DNA of 64,000 nucleotides from Guyanagaster necrorhizus. Lineage: Eukaryota > Basidiomycota > Agaricomycetes > Agaricales > Physalacriaceae. A model generated the notes under the pieces. The model had not been told where the DNA came from and ran no database searches. It saw only the letters and a program-made list of their open reading frames with translations. The stretch covers positions 152,252 through 216,251 of the forward strand of contig NW_025064902.1 of the NCBI RefSeq assembly GCF_019112545.1. The letters run 5' to 3'. A program made the position numbers and the translations under genes. Each line of letters begins with the position of its first letter. Within the stretch, counting starts at the first letter, position 1. This document shows positions 33,602-46,500 of this stretch, piece after piece.

Positions 33602-34599
33602 CGACAGACAAACTGGGCATACGCTTTTTTCTTAGCGGGGCTAACTATCAGATTACTTGTTGGTATCCGGAGCTCACTCGCATATACCACATAAAAGTTA
33701 TTATGTTTTATTCCTGCTACGTTGATAGAGGGTGGACAGTTTACGAGTTTTTGACAGCTGGGCCCTGGACGAGCCGCATGTAATCAAACTTTCTACCTAC
33801 CCATTGATGTCAATGCAGTCAGAGCAGTGACTGGGGTGATCCCAACCGTTTCATTTATGTTTAGCGCGGGATGCTAGGAAAGAAACCGATTCGACATCGC
33901 AGTAAAGACTATATAACTCTGGGCACATATGATTTCTCATTTCAGGTCCGTGGCCATCATCGCGGGAACTATACCGCCTCCCGGCTGTACAAGAGTAGGC
34001 CACAAAAGGTCGACTTTCAGGGAAATATAAGCTGGATATATTTCTGGAAGGAAAGGCTGGTATTGAATTAGAGGGTTTGCCGTGGATGCTGAGCATGACC
34101 CAGACCATGCCGTATCGCTTTATCGCTGCATAGTGCGGTCCAGAAACATCAGTGTATCTCTGCAGGCCGCCATATGCAGCTCATACCTGAGCGGTGAAGG
34201 AAGACGAACAGAAGTTTTTCCTTTTCGTGGTTTCTTCTGGTGTTTGGACTGAGGGAAAAGATACGGGTGACTTCTCCGCAGAGCCTCTGAGTCTCTTAGG
34301 TTTCAGGCAGACGCGTCGCTAGTGAATGCCATATGGTAGGGGAATCAAACCAACAAAGGGACGTGACTCGTTTGATTTAGTCGCTACCGACGGCACCGTT
34401 ATTTACGTCTTCAAGATCATTTATTTTGGGGTTTTATAGAAATAAGGGCATGGGAGTCAGGGAAAGTTGGTTACCATTTTAGCCAATGCCAGGTACTACT
34501 GCTTCAAGTTCTACATTCCCGTCACAAGCTGAAAATTTGGAACTGCGTCAGTGCGGGAAAGAAATTCAATAAACGAGACCCAACTTCAACGGTCGTCTA
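33602..34599. other. Region without recognisable gene
   Basis: About 1 kb between two convergent genes. It contains only short frames and no obvious repeat, and probably includes the 3' ends of both neighbours. Confidence 0.4.
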
Positions 34600-35943
34600 T
34601 TAACGTCCCGACAGGGACACGCGATTGTATTCCTTCTCCGCCGTAGATATGGTGATTAATGATGGGCACGCAGTCATTATCTTCTCCGCACACAACAGAG
34701 AGTATTCAGGCTCATTCCAGAAGTGAAGATCCTGCACATTGGGAAAACGCGCAACGGCTTCTGCGAGTTGAAACGCGGGTATCGATATGAGATCAGCGAT
34801 GCAAAGCGTTGTAATGTTGACTAAGCGTTGCTCCGCTCGCTGGAGCCCGTACGAGTCGGGGAACACAAAGTCCGCCCATACGGTGCCAGTGGAGATGAGA
34901 TGCCCGAGCCAGATAGTCAAGCTATAGGCATTGGGTAGCTGAGAGACAAACAAGAGCGCTTCTTGGTGATTATGAACAAACTGTTCTGCATCCATCGACA
35001 TTAGATATGCTTCTAAGCGTATATCCCTTACGGCGGACAAAAGCTGTGGCGAGAGGAGCGTTAAGACCTCCGGAGGAGCACAAATTTGGGATAGTTTTGG
35101 AAGGGATTGGATGTGGATCTGCTCTGTCAAAGGCAGGAGTTCCACGCTTGCATGAATGGTGATATGTTTAATAGAGGTGTGGCGCAACAGGAACAGGTAG
35201 AGGTCATCGGTGCTGATACGTCCTCGTTGGAAGATCAGTTCACGTAGGCGAGGAAGTGTCAGTTTTGTAAGAGTTGACGCGGCGTCACAGACTGTCATCA
35301 TCCTGACAGACGACTGGTTTATTGATCGAACTAACCAATCAGCGAGGTGCTTGGGCTGCGGATACAGCGTAACTGTACCCAACGAGGTAAGCGGCGGCGG
35401 ATGGAAGCCAACGAATGGCACGCTTTCTACCTCCGGCTCTTGTTGGAGGTCCACGAATGGAGTCAAATCTCGACAATTTAACTGCTGTAGATCTCGAAAG
35501 AAGGCCTCAAGCTCTGCGGGAGGCATCGATTTTACGGTATGAGGGCATACATCTGACAAATCGACAGAGACTTCGGGGGGATCGATTTCAATGGAATCAA
35601 GATAGCGAAGGACCTCCCGTATCTCCTCTGCAGCGTTGTCAGAGAAATGACAGTCGATGAAGGAGAACGCCGGCTTGAAAAAACAAAGGCGTAACTTCCT
35701 GAAAAAAGTATAGGGAAGGAAGCACGATCCAAATATAAGGAACCTCTCTTCCAAGTCGGAATCCAAGTGATAGGATAAAGAGACGTCATTGAGACGTCGA
35801 CAGACGCATGCGAGAGAGATGATGTCTGCGTCGTCCGTAAAATATCCAAGTATTATTAATAACAGCTCTGGAAGAGCAAGAAGATGGGCGCTTTTTTCTG
35901 CGATGCCCGAGCTTGTTCGCTGTCCTTCCCGAGGACTCGACAT
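34600..35943 (-). CDS. F-box protein
   Basis: A single uninterrupted frame of 447 residues starts at Met 35943. After a polar leader, residues about 20-60 form an F-box: LLALPELLLIILGYFTDDADIISLACVCRRL carries the conserved LP, the isoleucine-rich helix and the VCRRL end (only part of it is needed for recognition). The rest has irregular leucine-rich segments such as LTKLTLPRLRELIFQ and NVQDLHFW, as in F-box/LRR-like proteins of basidiomycetes. The expected role is recruiting a substrate to an SCF ubiquitin ligase through Skp1. The substrate is unknown. It is divergent from the MFS transporter, with 522 bp between start codons. Confidence 0.82.
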   Translation of the reverse strand: MSSPREGQRTSSGIAEKSAHLLALPELLLIILGYFTDDADIISLACVCRRLNDVSLSYHLDSDLEERFLIFGSCFLPYTFFRKLRLCFFKPAFSFIDCHFSDNAAEEIREVLRYLDSIEIDPPEVSVDLSDVCPHTVKSMPPAELEAFFRDLQQLNCRDLTPFVDLQQEPEVESVPFVGFHPPPLTSLGTVTLYPQPKHLADWLVRSINQSSVRMMTVCDAASTLTKLTLPRLRELIFQRGRISTDDLYLFLLRHTSIKHITIHASVELLPLTEQIHIQSLPKLSQICAPPEVLTLLSPQLLSAVRDIRLEAYLMSMDAEQFVHNHQEALLFVSQLPNAYSLTIWLGHLISTGTVWADFVFPDSYGLQRAEQRLVNITTLCIADLISIPAFQLAEAVARFPNVQDLHFWNEPEYSLLCAEKIMTACPSLITISTAEKEYNRVSLSGR

Positions 35944-36465
35944 GGTGATGCTACCCTCTAGGGCTTAGTAGTTGCGACATACAAGGGAGAGGTGGCCTCA
36001 TACGTGGACTCTGAATTTTGTGGTAGTTCAAGACTGTATCTGCGCCCGTCCAACGATTGTGTCGATGGGTGTCGAGTCAGGACCGGCAGCGGCGGCACAA
36101 TGTCGGCCCAAACCTGATCGATGAACGACAATCGGGACTCGGAAGACTATCCACCACCACCATCTTGCAGTGATCTCAGTCTGCTGCTGGATGCCATGAA
36201 TACGAATATCAACTTTTGCTCTGTTCCCCTGACTTCCCTGGCTGGAAGAGACAGTCAGATACTGCCGTACTGGACAGGAACCTTTCGGGTGCGCCACTCA
36301 TGGTCTCCGTTTAGCATATCTAACGCCGTAACATCATTCTTCAATCTATTGAATTGAGCGCGTGGTTATGTATTCCGGAGCTTCGAGCTACAATCGTGCA
36401 GGAGCGGCCAAAGCACTCCATGAGAACTAACCTAATTACAAGGCGTATACTCATATCCACCAGCC
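35944..36465. other. Divergent promoter region, F-box gene and MFS gene
   Basis: 522 bp between two divergent start codons. A small plus frame at 36121-36357 is not convincing as a gene. Control elements for both genes are expected here, but none is distinctive enough to name. Confidence 0.45.
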
Positions 36466-38640
36466 ATGGCCACCAACGAACGGTCCACTTCCAGTCGCAG
36501 AAAGGAAGAGGAGGCGACTGAAGATGTGTACAACCGGGGTACTATTGATCCGATATATCAACGCAAGGCCCATATTCTCAACGATGCGATTCAGGGTATT
36601 GGAATGGGGAAATACCAGGTATCTTGTCTGAAACTTCCTCTCCTTTGATTGCTGATATATATGCGTCTGTTCAGTGGGCTCTGTTCGTGGTGACTGGATT
36701 TGGCTGGCTTGCGTGAGTTTATGTCCTTTTCGCCGATATGAATATAATTTGATAACGTCGATAGAGACAATCTATGGCCGGTATGCTGCTCTCATCGTCA
36801 TTCGGGTCAACACGCCAAAAAAAAGCTTCATTAACAGATTGTAACCGGACTCATCCTACCACCAGTCGTACAAGAGTTCCAGTTTCAAGGGCCTTTCCTC
36901 AATCTTGGACAGAGTATTGGTCTTCTTGTTGGCGCAGTGTTCTGGGGCGTAGGTTCAGATATCTGGGGACGCAGGTCAGAATATCGTTATCTTCTACTCT
37001 TCATGCTCCCAATCGTGCCAACCAGAATTTCCTTCAATATAACTTTGCTTATCACGGGTGTCTTTGGGCTTGCAGCTGGAGATTCACCAAATTATATCGC
37101 CTTGTCATCATTCGCCGCGGTATGGTGCATTGGCGTTGGAGGCAATCTTCCTGTCGATTCCGCCATATTTTTGGGTGCGTTTCTTGCCGATATGAGACCT
37201 TATGCTTAATAAATGTCGGTAGAATTTCTTCCAAAGTCTCATCAGTATCTCCTCACCGTCCTTTCTATATGGTGGGCGTTTGGTCAGCTGCTTGGAAGCT
37301 TGGTATGTTGGATATTCGGCTCCACGTTTCCACGTAATGACCGCCGGTCGCATAGGTCGCCTGGCTTCTGATCGGTAACTATTCGTGCGAGACCAACCAG
37401 GTTCCCTGTCCACGCTCCGCAAACCAAGGATGGCGTTATTTTCTATTCGCAATGGGAGGATTGATGATGTTGCTTTGGGGAGTCCGATTTTTCATCTTCA
37501 AGCTTTACGAAAGTCCCAAGTATCTAATGGGGCGGGGAAGAGACGCTGAGGCTGTGGAGGCTGTGCATAAGGTCGCCAGGTATAACGGGAAAGAAAGCAA
37601 TTTGACGATTGAAGATCTGAGAAAGGCAGGCGAAGAGAAAGAGAATCCAGATGTGGAGCCGATGGTTATGGATACTTCCGTGAAAGCGGTTGTTCGAAGG
37701 AACTTGAGTGAGCTCAGCGGGGATCATGTTCGTCCGCTATTTGCCAATGCGAAATTGGCCTGGTCGACTAGTCTGATCATTACCTTGTGGGGTGGGTTTT
37801 TCTTTTCGTGCTCTTATGCCTATCTGAAGCAGTGTCCCATAGCACTAATTGGACTTGCCTTTCCTCTGTATGCATCCCTTCCTTTTTCTTAGATTATCGC
37901 TGACATGAAAAAGGTATAACGCATTTGTGACTTACTAGTGAGCTATTCCTTCCTTCTAATTTCGCATCATTCATTGTATTGTTTCTCAGTTTGTCTACCC
38001 GAGATGCCGATTTCGGTGATGGCTCCGTGTACATCACCTATCGCAACGCAAGTACCTTTTTCCCTTCTCCGAGTTCTTTAGTAATAATACCAATCTACCA
38101 GCAAACAATCTTAAGTGTAATCGGAGTACCTGGGGCACTACTGGCAGGATACCTCGTCGATCTCCCTTTTCTAGGCCGTCGTGGTACATTGGCAATATCG
38201 ACAGGTTGTTCGGCGTTGTCTTTCTCTCTGATTTGAGGCTCGCTAACCCGCTCCTTAGTCCTTACCGGCGTGTTCATCCTCGCGTCGACCACCGCACGGA
38301 CCTCTGATGCCTTGCTCGGTTGGAACTGCGCGTATAGTTTTATGAGTAACGTCATGTACGGCGTTCTGTATGCCCTCACACCCGAGCTGTTCCCTACCAA
38401 AGATCGCGGTACGGGGAACGCGCTCGCGGCTGCAGCCAATAGGATCTTTGGTGTGATGGTCAGTCGGACTTGATCCTTAATCTTTTTCATATCTATGAAT
38501 ATTGGCAGGCCCCGATTATCGCTTTGTATGCGAACTTGACGACATCAGTGCCGATGTTTGTTTCGGGAGCTCTGTTTTTGGTAGCGGGGATGATAGCGCT
38601 GCTGTTACCGTTTGAGTCGAGGGGGAAGGCTGCACTGTAA
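36466..38640 (+). CDS. MFS transporter, SV2/sugar-transporter-like
   Basis: A multi-exon gene starting at Met 36466 and ending GKAAL-stop at 38640. The N-terminal soluble part is followed by helices with WALFVVTGFGWLADNLWP, a GSDIWGRR loop between helices 2 and 3 (the MFS G-[RK]-R-R signature), then VWCIGVGGNLPVDSAIFLEF and, in the second half, GYLVDLPFLGRRG and LYALTPELFPTKDRGTGNAL. These match the SV2/SVOP-like branch of the major facilitator superfamily, proton-linked transporters of small polar compounds. First exons are 36466-36618, 36675-36712, 36765-36780 (a 16-nt micro-exon) and 36838-36974, all in frame. Later exons follow with introns of about 50-70 bp. I see no lesion. The substrate cannot be read from the sequence. 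Confidence 0.88.
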
Positions 38641-40256
38641 GCCTACGAGGTTAATCACGTTTTGATGCCATGCTGGGAAGAGATACTACGTAAGCACGAA
38701 ACGATTGTCCGTTCCTCCCGATACTTATGTCTTGCATTTTTTTAGACTGGCTTGGCAATATGCTAGGTGATGATATAAATCAATTTATTGTATGGCCAAG
38801 TTCGGGATCTCGCTTCTCTAAGTTATCGTCAATCATCAGCGTTAAGCATGGTTCGGGCAGGGTACAGCATCTCCAGCTGATGCTTGCGATTGACTGCATG
38901 AAGCACGTTCAGATGCTTAGATATTAAAGGGTTCGATGACAGGATTCTTTCTCCGTTGCATAAGTGCGTGCTCTTAGCTCTAATGTCGCGTATCTGCTAC
39001 TAGTAAAACTCTGATAAACAAAAAAAGATGTTCTCGATGGGGCTGCGATATCGCTGGAGATGTATATCTTTAATGTATCTTACTATCCTGGGAGAATCCT
39101 CCGCTGAAAACCTGAACGGGCTCCATCAACTAGATCCTGGACTGTGGTACATCTGATAAATATTGCTCGGTTTCATACTGTATACAAACTTCGCAATAGT
39201 CCGAAGTAGCGATCATCTGGCTTACCGCGGCTGTTGCGTGGAAAAATCCGCCTAATTGGGATGTCGTCGTAAGAGGAATATTCTGGCTGTCACGCTTTCT
39301 TTTGCTTTCTCTAGAAGCCGTCTCGCATTCGTCGCCAAAAGTTGATTCTACTGCATCTTCTAAGTGATGCTGCTTCTAGCGAGTATGACTGAAGTATAGC
39401 ATCTCGACCGTTACTGACGGTTCTGAAGTCTGCCACTCATTGAAAAGTCATGATTGCCACTCGCTGAAGGAGAGCCAAAGAACCAAATCTACGTTTGAAA
39501 AAGTGGTTAGAAGGAAGAGAAAGAGAATATAGGAGGATCTGTAAACTTCGTGCGTTGTATTGCCTGCGATTTTCTGTCCGTGTTTTTCATGCTACCTTTC
39601 ATCAGAATCAGATTTACGCACCACTGTCATCACACCGCAGGCAGGGCTGGAGGCGTACTCTTTGGCTTTTGTACCTCCTCGTAACTGCGTCGATGAAGCC
39701 GTAGAAATCATCCGGACATTTCGAACCGGCGCCGTCGTTGCGGACGCCCACTTAATAATCTCAGCACAATGACTGGACTTCGATCTCGCGCATATGGCTG
39801 GAATATTATTCCGCAAATGTATGCCCGGCTATAAGGAGTGAAAGGAGGGAGGGACTGAGTATAGATGGGTATAGTGCCATAATTTCAAGGTGAATCGTCC
39901 TTCTATGTCAGTCCGGTGTCTATATCCTTACTGTGATTTTAGATTTGATTATTCTGCAGATATCGGTATCCTCAAATGTCCAGATTATATTAACTATATG
40001 AGAATGTGGTATGCCATGTTTCCAGGCTAAGCCAAGGAGTGCTGTGTACCCTTGTGGACGGACCTTCGTTGTCAAGCGGGCTCTGAATTCAATGTACCGC
40101 AGATCGTTAAGAACGTCCCGCGGCATTGATGGAACAAAGGTTCTTCTTTGTTACTGTGCCTTTCCTTTGTCCTAATCCTTTGTTTTGTAAAGTACAACAA
40201 CATTATCAAATTTGCAGGCGGAAAGCAGCGTGCTGGTTATAAAGAGCTATCCACTG
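38641..40256. other. Intergenic region, no recognisable gene
   Basis: About 1.6 kb with short frames only. An A-run occurs near 39020. The last 250 bases are the promoter side of the SET-domain gene. Confidence 0.4.
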
Positions 40257-41820
40257 ATGTCCTTCATCCATCATCACCCCTTCATGAAGCAAAACTCCCC
40301 CACCACTGCAGCAATCAAACGGGAGCGCAAGTCAACGACTCAAGATTCCACTCCTGTCCCTCTTGTGAATGCCGATACAACATCGCTGGCAGATCTACTT
40401 GCAGGCGCCGGACTCGACACCCATGCCCACACCGCGGAGCCTAGCAGCGCTGTCACTGAATATGCCGGTACGTTCCTATGCCTTACGCTAGTTGGAGTCT
40501 AACAAACGTGATATCTGTAGGAAAACCAAAAGGCTACAAGGGTATGAACTATCACCATACCTCAAGGCAGACAATGGCGAACCAGACTGTCCATCCAGAT
40601 GACCAGACAGTCATAACATCGCAGCCCATGCCAGGCGAAAGCGACACCCTTGCCACTTTCCCTGATGGCTGGGCGGAGTGTGTGCTCACAGGCTACGTGA
40701 AGAAGCAGATCCTGGCTACGCCTGGGTTTCCCTGTCCGATTGAGCGTACGAAGGAGCCGGTGTTCCATATTTCTTCGACACCAGACAGAGGCCTGGGGAT
40801 GTTCGCTGTGAAGAGAATGAAAATGGGGGATCTCGTACTGGACGAGAGGCCGATGATGGTGACGCCCGCACTAGCAAATCCTAGCAACATAACCTTTCCC
40901 GAGAGCTTTACCGAGAAGGAGGTCTATCAAGCTGCCATATACGAGTACGAGAAGACACTTCGATTTTGTTTCCGTCGTATGCCGAAGGAAAACCAACAGG
41001 CATTCATGGGACTATCTAACTGCCATCAGCACGACGGAAGCGGCATATTATTCGGTATTATCAGAACGAATGGGTATAGAATTGAGGAGCTAAAGGATAA
41101 TAGTAAGGTCTTCCTTTTTTCTGCGATCGCAGCCCGTTGATTCGTCTAAAAGATGCCCAAGAGTCTTTTGGGATTTATACTGCTGTTTGGGATAAGCTTT
41201 CCCGTTTAAATCATAGGTGAACCCTCTTCATCAGTCACGCAAAAACCCTGATCTTACTTCTTCGGCCCAGTTGTTCCCCCAACATCTGTCGTAAATGGAA
41301 CATGGCCTCTTTCTCTATGCAGATCCGCGCCGCGCGCGACATCGAGGAAGGTGAAGAGCTCACAACAGCATACTGTGGCATTCTCGATCCTGCTGCAACG
41401 CGTCAGACCGATCTTGCACCGTACGACTTTAAATGTAGGTGTGCGGCGTGTTTGGACCCATCAAAGTCCGATGTGAGACGAGGGGGTTTCAGTCGTTCGC
41501 CAGTGCTCATCCCGCCATTCATAGGCAAGGGGAAAGGAAAAGGGGATTGGCTCGATCCTGCGTTGAAACTACTCGCAGAGATGGAAGAGGAAGGTGTGCA
41601 GGCTAGCTTGTTTTACAAGACGACGCTGCAGCAACTGGTGCATGCCTGTATCTATATGGGAGACAAGGACAGGGTGCTCCTGTATGGACGAAAGTTGGAT
41701 GCGATTTCGAGAGCGAGGGGGGACAGTATGGATCCTAGTTTCACGAGTCTGAAGAAACTGAAAAGACTGTCGCAGTGGGGGATGGGGAGAAGACAGGCTG
41801 GACAACAGGTCTATCGCTGA
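40257..41820 (+). CDS. SET-domain protein (putative protein lysine methyltransferase)
   Basis: Exons are 40257-40467, 40521-41102, 41153-41216 and 41271-41820, giving 468 residues. The SET core starts at RGLGMFA (160-166). NHSCSPN (284-290) and GEELTTAYCGI (313-323) are the cofactor-binding and catalytic motifs, with the tyrosine at 320. CRCAAC (341-346) is the post-SET zinc-binding cluster. The long insert between the first and second SET motifs is typical of the SMYD-like group, but no MYND finger is present. The N-terminal 150 residues are low-complexity. The predicted activity is methylation of lysine in a protein. The NHSC motif is split by the last intron, and only this splice restores it. 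Mushroom genomes carry many such genes of unknown target. Confidence 0.88.
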
Positions 41821-43112
41821 TAGTTTTCCTTGCAATAGGGTCTGCGCTGCGATAGCTTCTGACGGCATTTCGCTACCTGTGTTAGTTACCTTTCAATGCT
41901 AGGCTTGCGTATCTCGTGCCATTTTGTTCTCCTAACTCTGTTTTTAATCAAGAAATGATCATCCCCGATATCGAAGGGCCAGAGCGACATACATTTCTTC
42001 TGCCTCTTGCGGACTCGGGATATACTAGAGAGATGATATGTAGATTGTGCTGGTAGTCCATGACTGCAGTTCGCAGTACCTTTGCTTCTAGCTCAAACCG
42101 GATTTCATTTACTACCTTCGTCCGGCCAATATAGCCTGTTCGTTCAACAGCTGGCAGTTGCTTTCCGATAGTCTATTATTCCGCAACGTCTTCATCTGCG
42201 GTTTCACCGGTGACAGCTTTGAACCTTCTGGCGACCGTTCGAGCCTTCGTGTTGGTTCGACATATACTGACTCATACCGCTCCTTGTTCGACGTCCCGGC
42301 ACTTTGAGACATCTCCATGCCTACGTAATCCTCTTGCTGTCGCGCCGAGCTCCCGATCTAGTCAGCGCGGAGTCCTCTATTCGCTATACGGGCATGTCCT
42401 TCCTTGTCAATTGTCGCACTCGGTATTAGGTAACGCACGCTGGATTAACCTGGTCTTCGTTGTATTGCTTTTCCAGAACTCCCTCCTGTTGCAAGCACGT
42501 GCTTTGTACAATTTTCATAGACAAAGGCAGACCGACACTTAATCAAATTCAAAGGAGATTTGGAGTGAGGGGTGGGGGGGAGATGATGCTGGACTATGTC
42601 CATCTCCCCAAAAAATAGCTCGCATCTCTGTAGTGCATTGCTATTTGGAGAAGTACGAAAACTATGCCGCTTCCTCCATGTTGGAAATGGACAAGCAGAA
42701 GAAATGTTGGTCATCGTAGATATGCGTCGCGATCTAAAGAATTGCAAGTTCCTGACCTCGTCGGGTAGCCCCAGATACGGACCACACGGCATACTTTGCT
42801 TTACAATATAAAAGAACTTGCAGAAAGAGTATGAACATCTCGCTGTTCTGAGGCAGAAAACATGTTTATGGAGGTGGGTACTGTTTAAATACACGTTTTC
42901 CACAATAAAGTATGCACATTTCCCGCTAGATACCATGAAATATTTATATTCATCGCCAAGATGAAATACTGAGCTGAACAGACCTTGGCGCTTTACTTAA
43001 ATTAAAAATTTGCGTGAGACCGTGAGAATTCCAGACATTTCACCAACGGATAAAAAGGCGCGACACTTCGTATCTGGGCTACGGAATACTCCGCACATCT
43101 CAGTATATCAAC
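41821..43112. other. Intergenic region, no recognisable gene
   Basis: Frames at 42210-42542 plus and 42445-42936 minus overlap each other and show no motif. A TATA-like GATAAAAA at about 43049 lies 63 bases before the next start codon and probably serves that gene. Confidence 0.4.
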
Positions 43113-43584
43113 ATGCTTTCTCTCAAATATCCAGTTCTCGCTGTTATAGCTTTGTCCATTGGCACGGTCAACGCCATCATCGGTGATGGTACATATTCCT
43201 TCCTTTAGAGTCTCTAATGTGCCATTGACAATACCTCAATGGTAGCCACCTGGTACACTCCCAATGGCGACTACGGGGCATGTGGTGCGCCCTTACAGAA
43301 CTCTGATTACATCGTCGCGCTCGCCAGCAACCAGTACGCTGGAGGAGCGCGCTGCTGGAAGCATATCAGCGCATCCTGTAAGATTTCTCTCTTAGGTCTG
43401 GTTGATGATCAATAGCAGATTGAATTCTGCTTCAGACAGAGGCAATTTCGTAAACGCCACTGTTGGCGATCTCTGCCCTGGATGCCGTAACAACCAGATT
43501 GATCTCTCATCGACCGCGTTCAAAAAACTCGCTCATCTTGATATTGGACTGCTTCATCACGTGACCTGGTACTACTATGACTAG
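43113..43584 (+). CDS. Small secreted RlpA-like double-psi beta-barrel protein
   Basis: Exons are 43113-43188, 43246-43377 and 43436-43584, giving 118 residues. Residues 1-21 are a signal peptide. The mature part has the family pattern: TWYTPNGDYGACG, SDYIVALASNQYAGGARCW, then DLCPGCRNNQIDLSSTAFKKLA and a final VTW. These are RlpA-like/barwin-related double-psi barrels, small secreted proteins common in basidiomycetes; relatives bind cell-wall sugars or inhibit proteases. Four cysteines are placed to form two disulfides. Exon sizes 76 and 132 are identical to those of the copy at 60602. It is the last normal gene before the CpG-free island. Confidence 0.9.
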
Positions 43585-46500
43585 ATGGGTCTGACAAGAG
43601 TGCTATTTCTTTTTCTGGTAGTCCAATTTGTGTTCCAAAGTAGTGGTTCTTATGCTACATCATTTCTAAAAATGATTTTATGCATCAAACTGGCTGAAAT
43701 GAGAATGCTGATGATATACTATGGAATACAAGACTGGTATGCTCTAGTTATACACTGGTTATAGCAATACTGGGTATTTACATATATTTGTTCTCATTAT
43801 ATAAGGTACTATGACCTCAGAGACAATGTCTGAGACAGATAAGGCAAATTCAATTTTTATTATTTACAAAACAAGTGACTTTTGTTTTACTTTTAAAAAT
43901 CAGAAATTAACTATCTTAACTGGAATTATCAAAATTTGTTGACTCTGTGGAAGCCTTTTTAAGGTGCCAATACAAATATATATAAACAATTAATGATTGA
44001 AGTTGTTTATTTTTTGTTGAACACCTTATTTAAGATGATAACCAGATGAGAATTATTTTACAGACACTTGATATAGTATCAGCCTTATTCTCTAAGCTAT
44101 AGTTATGATTTTCTTGCTTATCTTATCTTATCTTTTATCATTATCTAATCTATTTATCTTATCAGAGCACCTATCTTATCTGAGGCACTTATTGGTGTGC
44201 CACATCATGATATCATGGGCACCAAATTTTGGTTTTCCTGGCTCTAGATCCACCACAGTATCAAGAAAGCTGAGCAGTAAGCATCTTACTTTCAAAATAA
44301 GAAACTATTCTTCCACTATGGCTTAAGCAATGGAACACTGATACAACCTGCCTAGAGATCTGCTGTGCAATCAATAACCTGCAAAACAATGACAGATGGC
44401 TGTTCAGTGTCTGCCTCTTTGTGTCCAGCATGCAACTTTGAATGCTGCATCTGCATTTAGAAGCAGATGCTTATCAGCCAGAGTCTGTGCATGGATGGAT
44501 GCTTCATCTGATCAGGGATGGATCAGGGGTGGATAGCCTTATAAAGCTATTTGAGAAAGCATCAGATATAGAGAGTGTAGCTGATTTGAGTGTGGATGGC
44601 AGACTCATAGAGTGGATTGGCAGTGTCATGCTGATATGAGTTGGATGGAGCCCCAAAAGGGATAGTCTAAGCACTCACAGGAGCTGTTGCTGATAAGAAA
44701 ACAGACCTTCAGGCCTCTAGTATTTAAAGGAGAATCTTGTAGGTAGAAAAGGGATGAACTTTTATGGTATAAAGAGAGAAATAAAATTCCACTAATCTTC
44801 TATAAGCCAAAGCCATAAGCATACCTAGAAGCCTTTGAGCCTGATATTGCACAAGCAGACAGCTTAGAGCAACTCTTGTAATCTCTCTCTTATCTCTTTC
44901 ATATTCTGCTTGTATCCTGCCTATTTGCTTTCAAAAGTGAATGTCAGAGCTTGTACTACTAATGAGCCATTCACTCCAGATAGATTTCATCAGATTCACT
45001 CTGAGCTGCTAGATCTCCTCCTGGCAATTATAAAAGAACTTGCAACAGCAGATGTATTCTTTTTATATCAGAAAATTTATTAGCCTTACATTGGTCATAG
45101 AATAATCACTATGGCTATATAGAGCAACTCACATTATTATCCTACAGCACATGATGGATGTCTTGTCAATAAACAATGCCTCATTGTCTCATTCTCAACA
45201 ACCAAATACAATAGCACTGTAGTCCAGCAACACATAACAAGTAGGTACTATATTTATTACACATGAAATCATATATAAGTAGTGTAGCTCTTACTGTAGA
45301 ACTCCAACTTTGAGCTAAAGTTTATTCTATACCACTCTCTCTCTCAAGCTTCTCCTGTCAGAGCCTTGAACACACTCTAAAGCACACTAGAGTGGACTCC
45401 AGCATGACTATATAAATATAGTACAATGCTAGTTTATCACATGCTGAGCAGGTCTAATAATTAGTTCAAAGCTGCCTGCTTCTCTTTTCTTATACACACT
45501 AGTAGTAAATAAAACTGAATGCATCAACTGCTGACCTCACTATCAACTTCTTCAAGCTCTTGAGTGCCATCATTAGCATGTTGCTTGGGCTTTTTGCTCT
45601 CATCCTTCTCTGCCAAGGAAATCAGTCTATCACTAGCTGGATTCTCCAATATTATATCTATCTCATAAATCTCTCTCATACTACCTTCTGTTGACCAGAA
45701 ACCTCAGAACTTCCTCTTCATGACATTCCTTAAGATGTCCTAGAACTTAGAAACCCTCTAATCTCCAAACCAGCAAACATCAGAATCTTCTATGAGCCCA
45801 CAAATCTGGAAGTCTCTCTCAGACCCATATCTGAAGGAACTCCTGAAGATGAGGCTACAGGAGCTGGTTCAGAAGTATCAGAAGTTTTGTCTACAATGTG
45901 GTAAAACTGCCTACTCTTCATCTCTTAAAATCAGCTCTCTAGAGAGTATAATGATGTTGAGGCTCTCATTAGCAACCTTCCAGTAGACTTCTGGGCCACT
46001 CTTGCCAGCAGCTTTATCATTGCCTCCTTTGAGCCCATAATTGGCAACTATGCCAGAGACTCCCTTAGCTCTCAGAACAGCCCAGACTAATCCTCCAGAG
46101 GAAGCAGAAGTGAATCTCAGGTTTCCTCTGACCCAGAAGTCTGAGCTTACACCCTGGCACACTGTGGCAATCAACTCTCTCCTGAGCACCTCACCTTCTC
46201 AGAAACCTCCAGCCTGAGAAGCAATCTTATTGGCATTCACTTCTCCTGACTTCCTCAGCCTGCCAGGCTCTGCTATGCTCATTCTATTGACATCAATGCA
46301 ATACTCAGAGATGGAAGCTTTTCCCTCCTTCAAAACTCTGAGTTTCTTTGACTCATCTACTAAAATCATAAGGAAGTGGAAGCAACAATACTTGCCAAAG
46401 AAGAATCTGGATCCTCCACTCCTTAAGTCCAATGATATGCTGGATACATGTTCAGCCCAAAATTTGCAAATTCTGCATAATATACTAGGATATGCTAGTA

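Noticed and set aside
42445..42936. 163-codon minus frame as a gene
   Set aside because: Composition is irregular, it overlaps a plus frame of similar quality, and it contains no recognisable domain.
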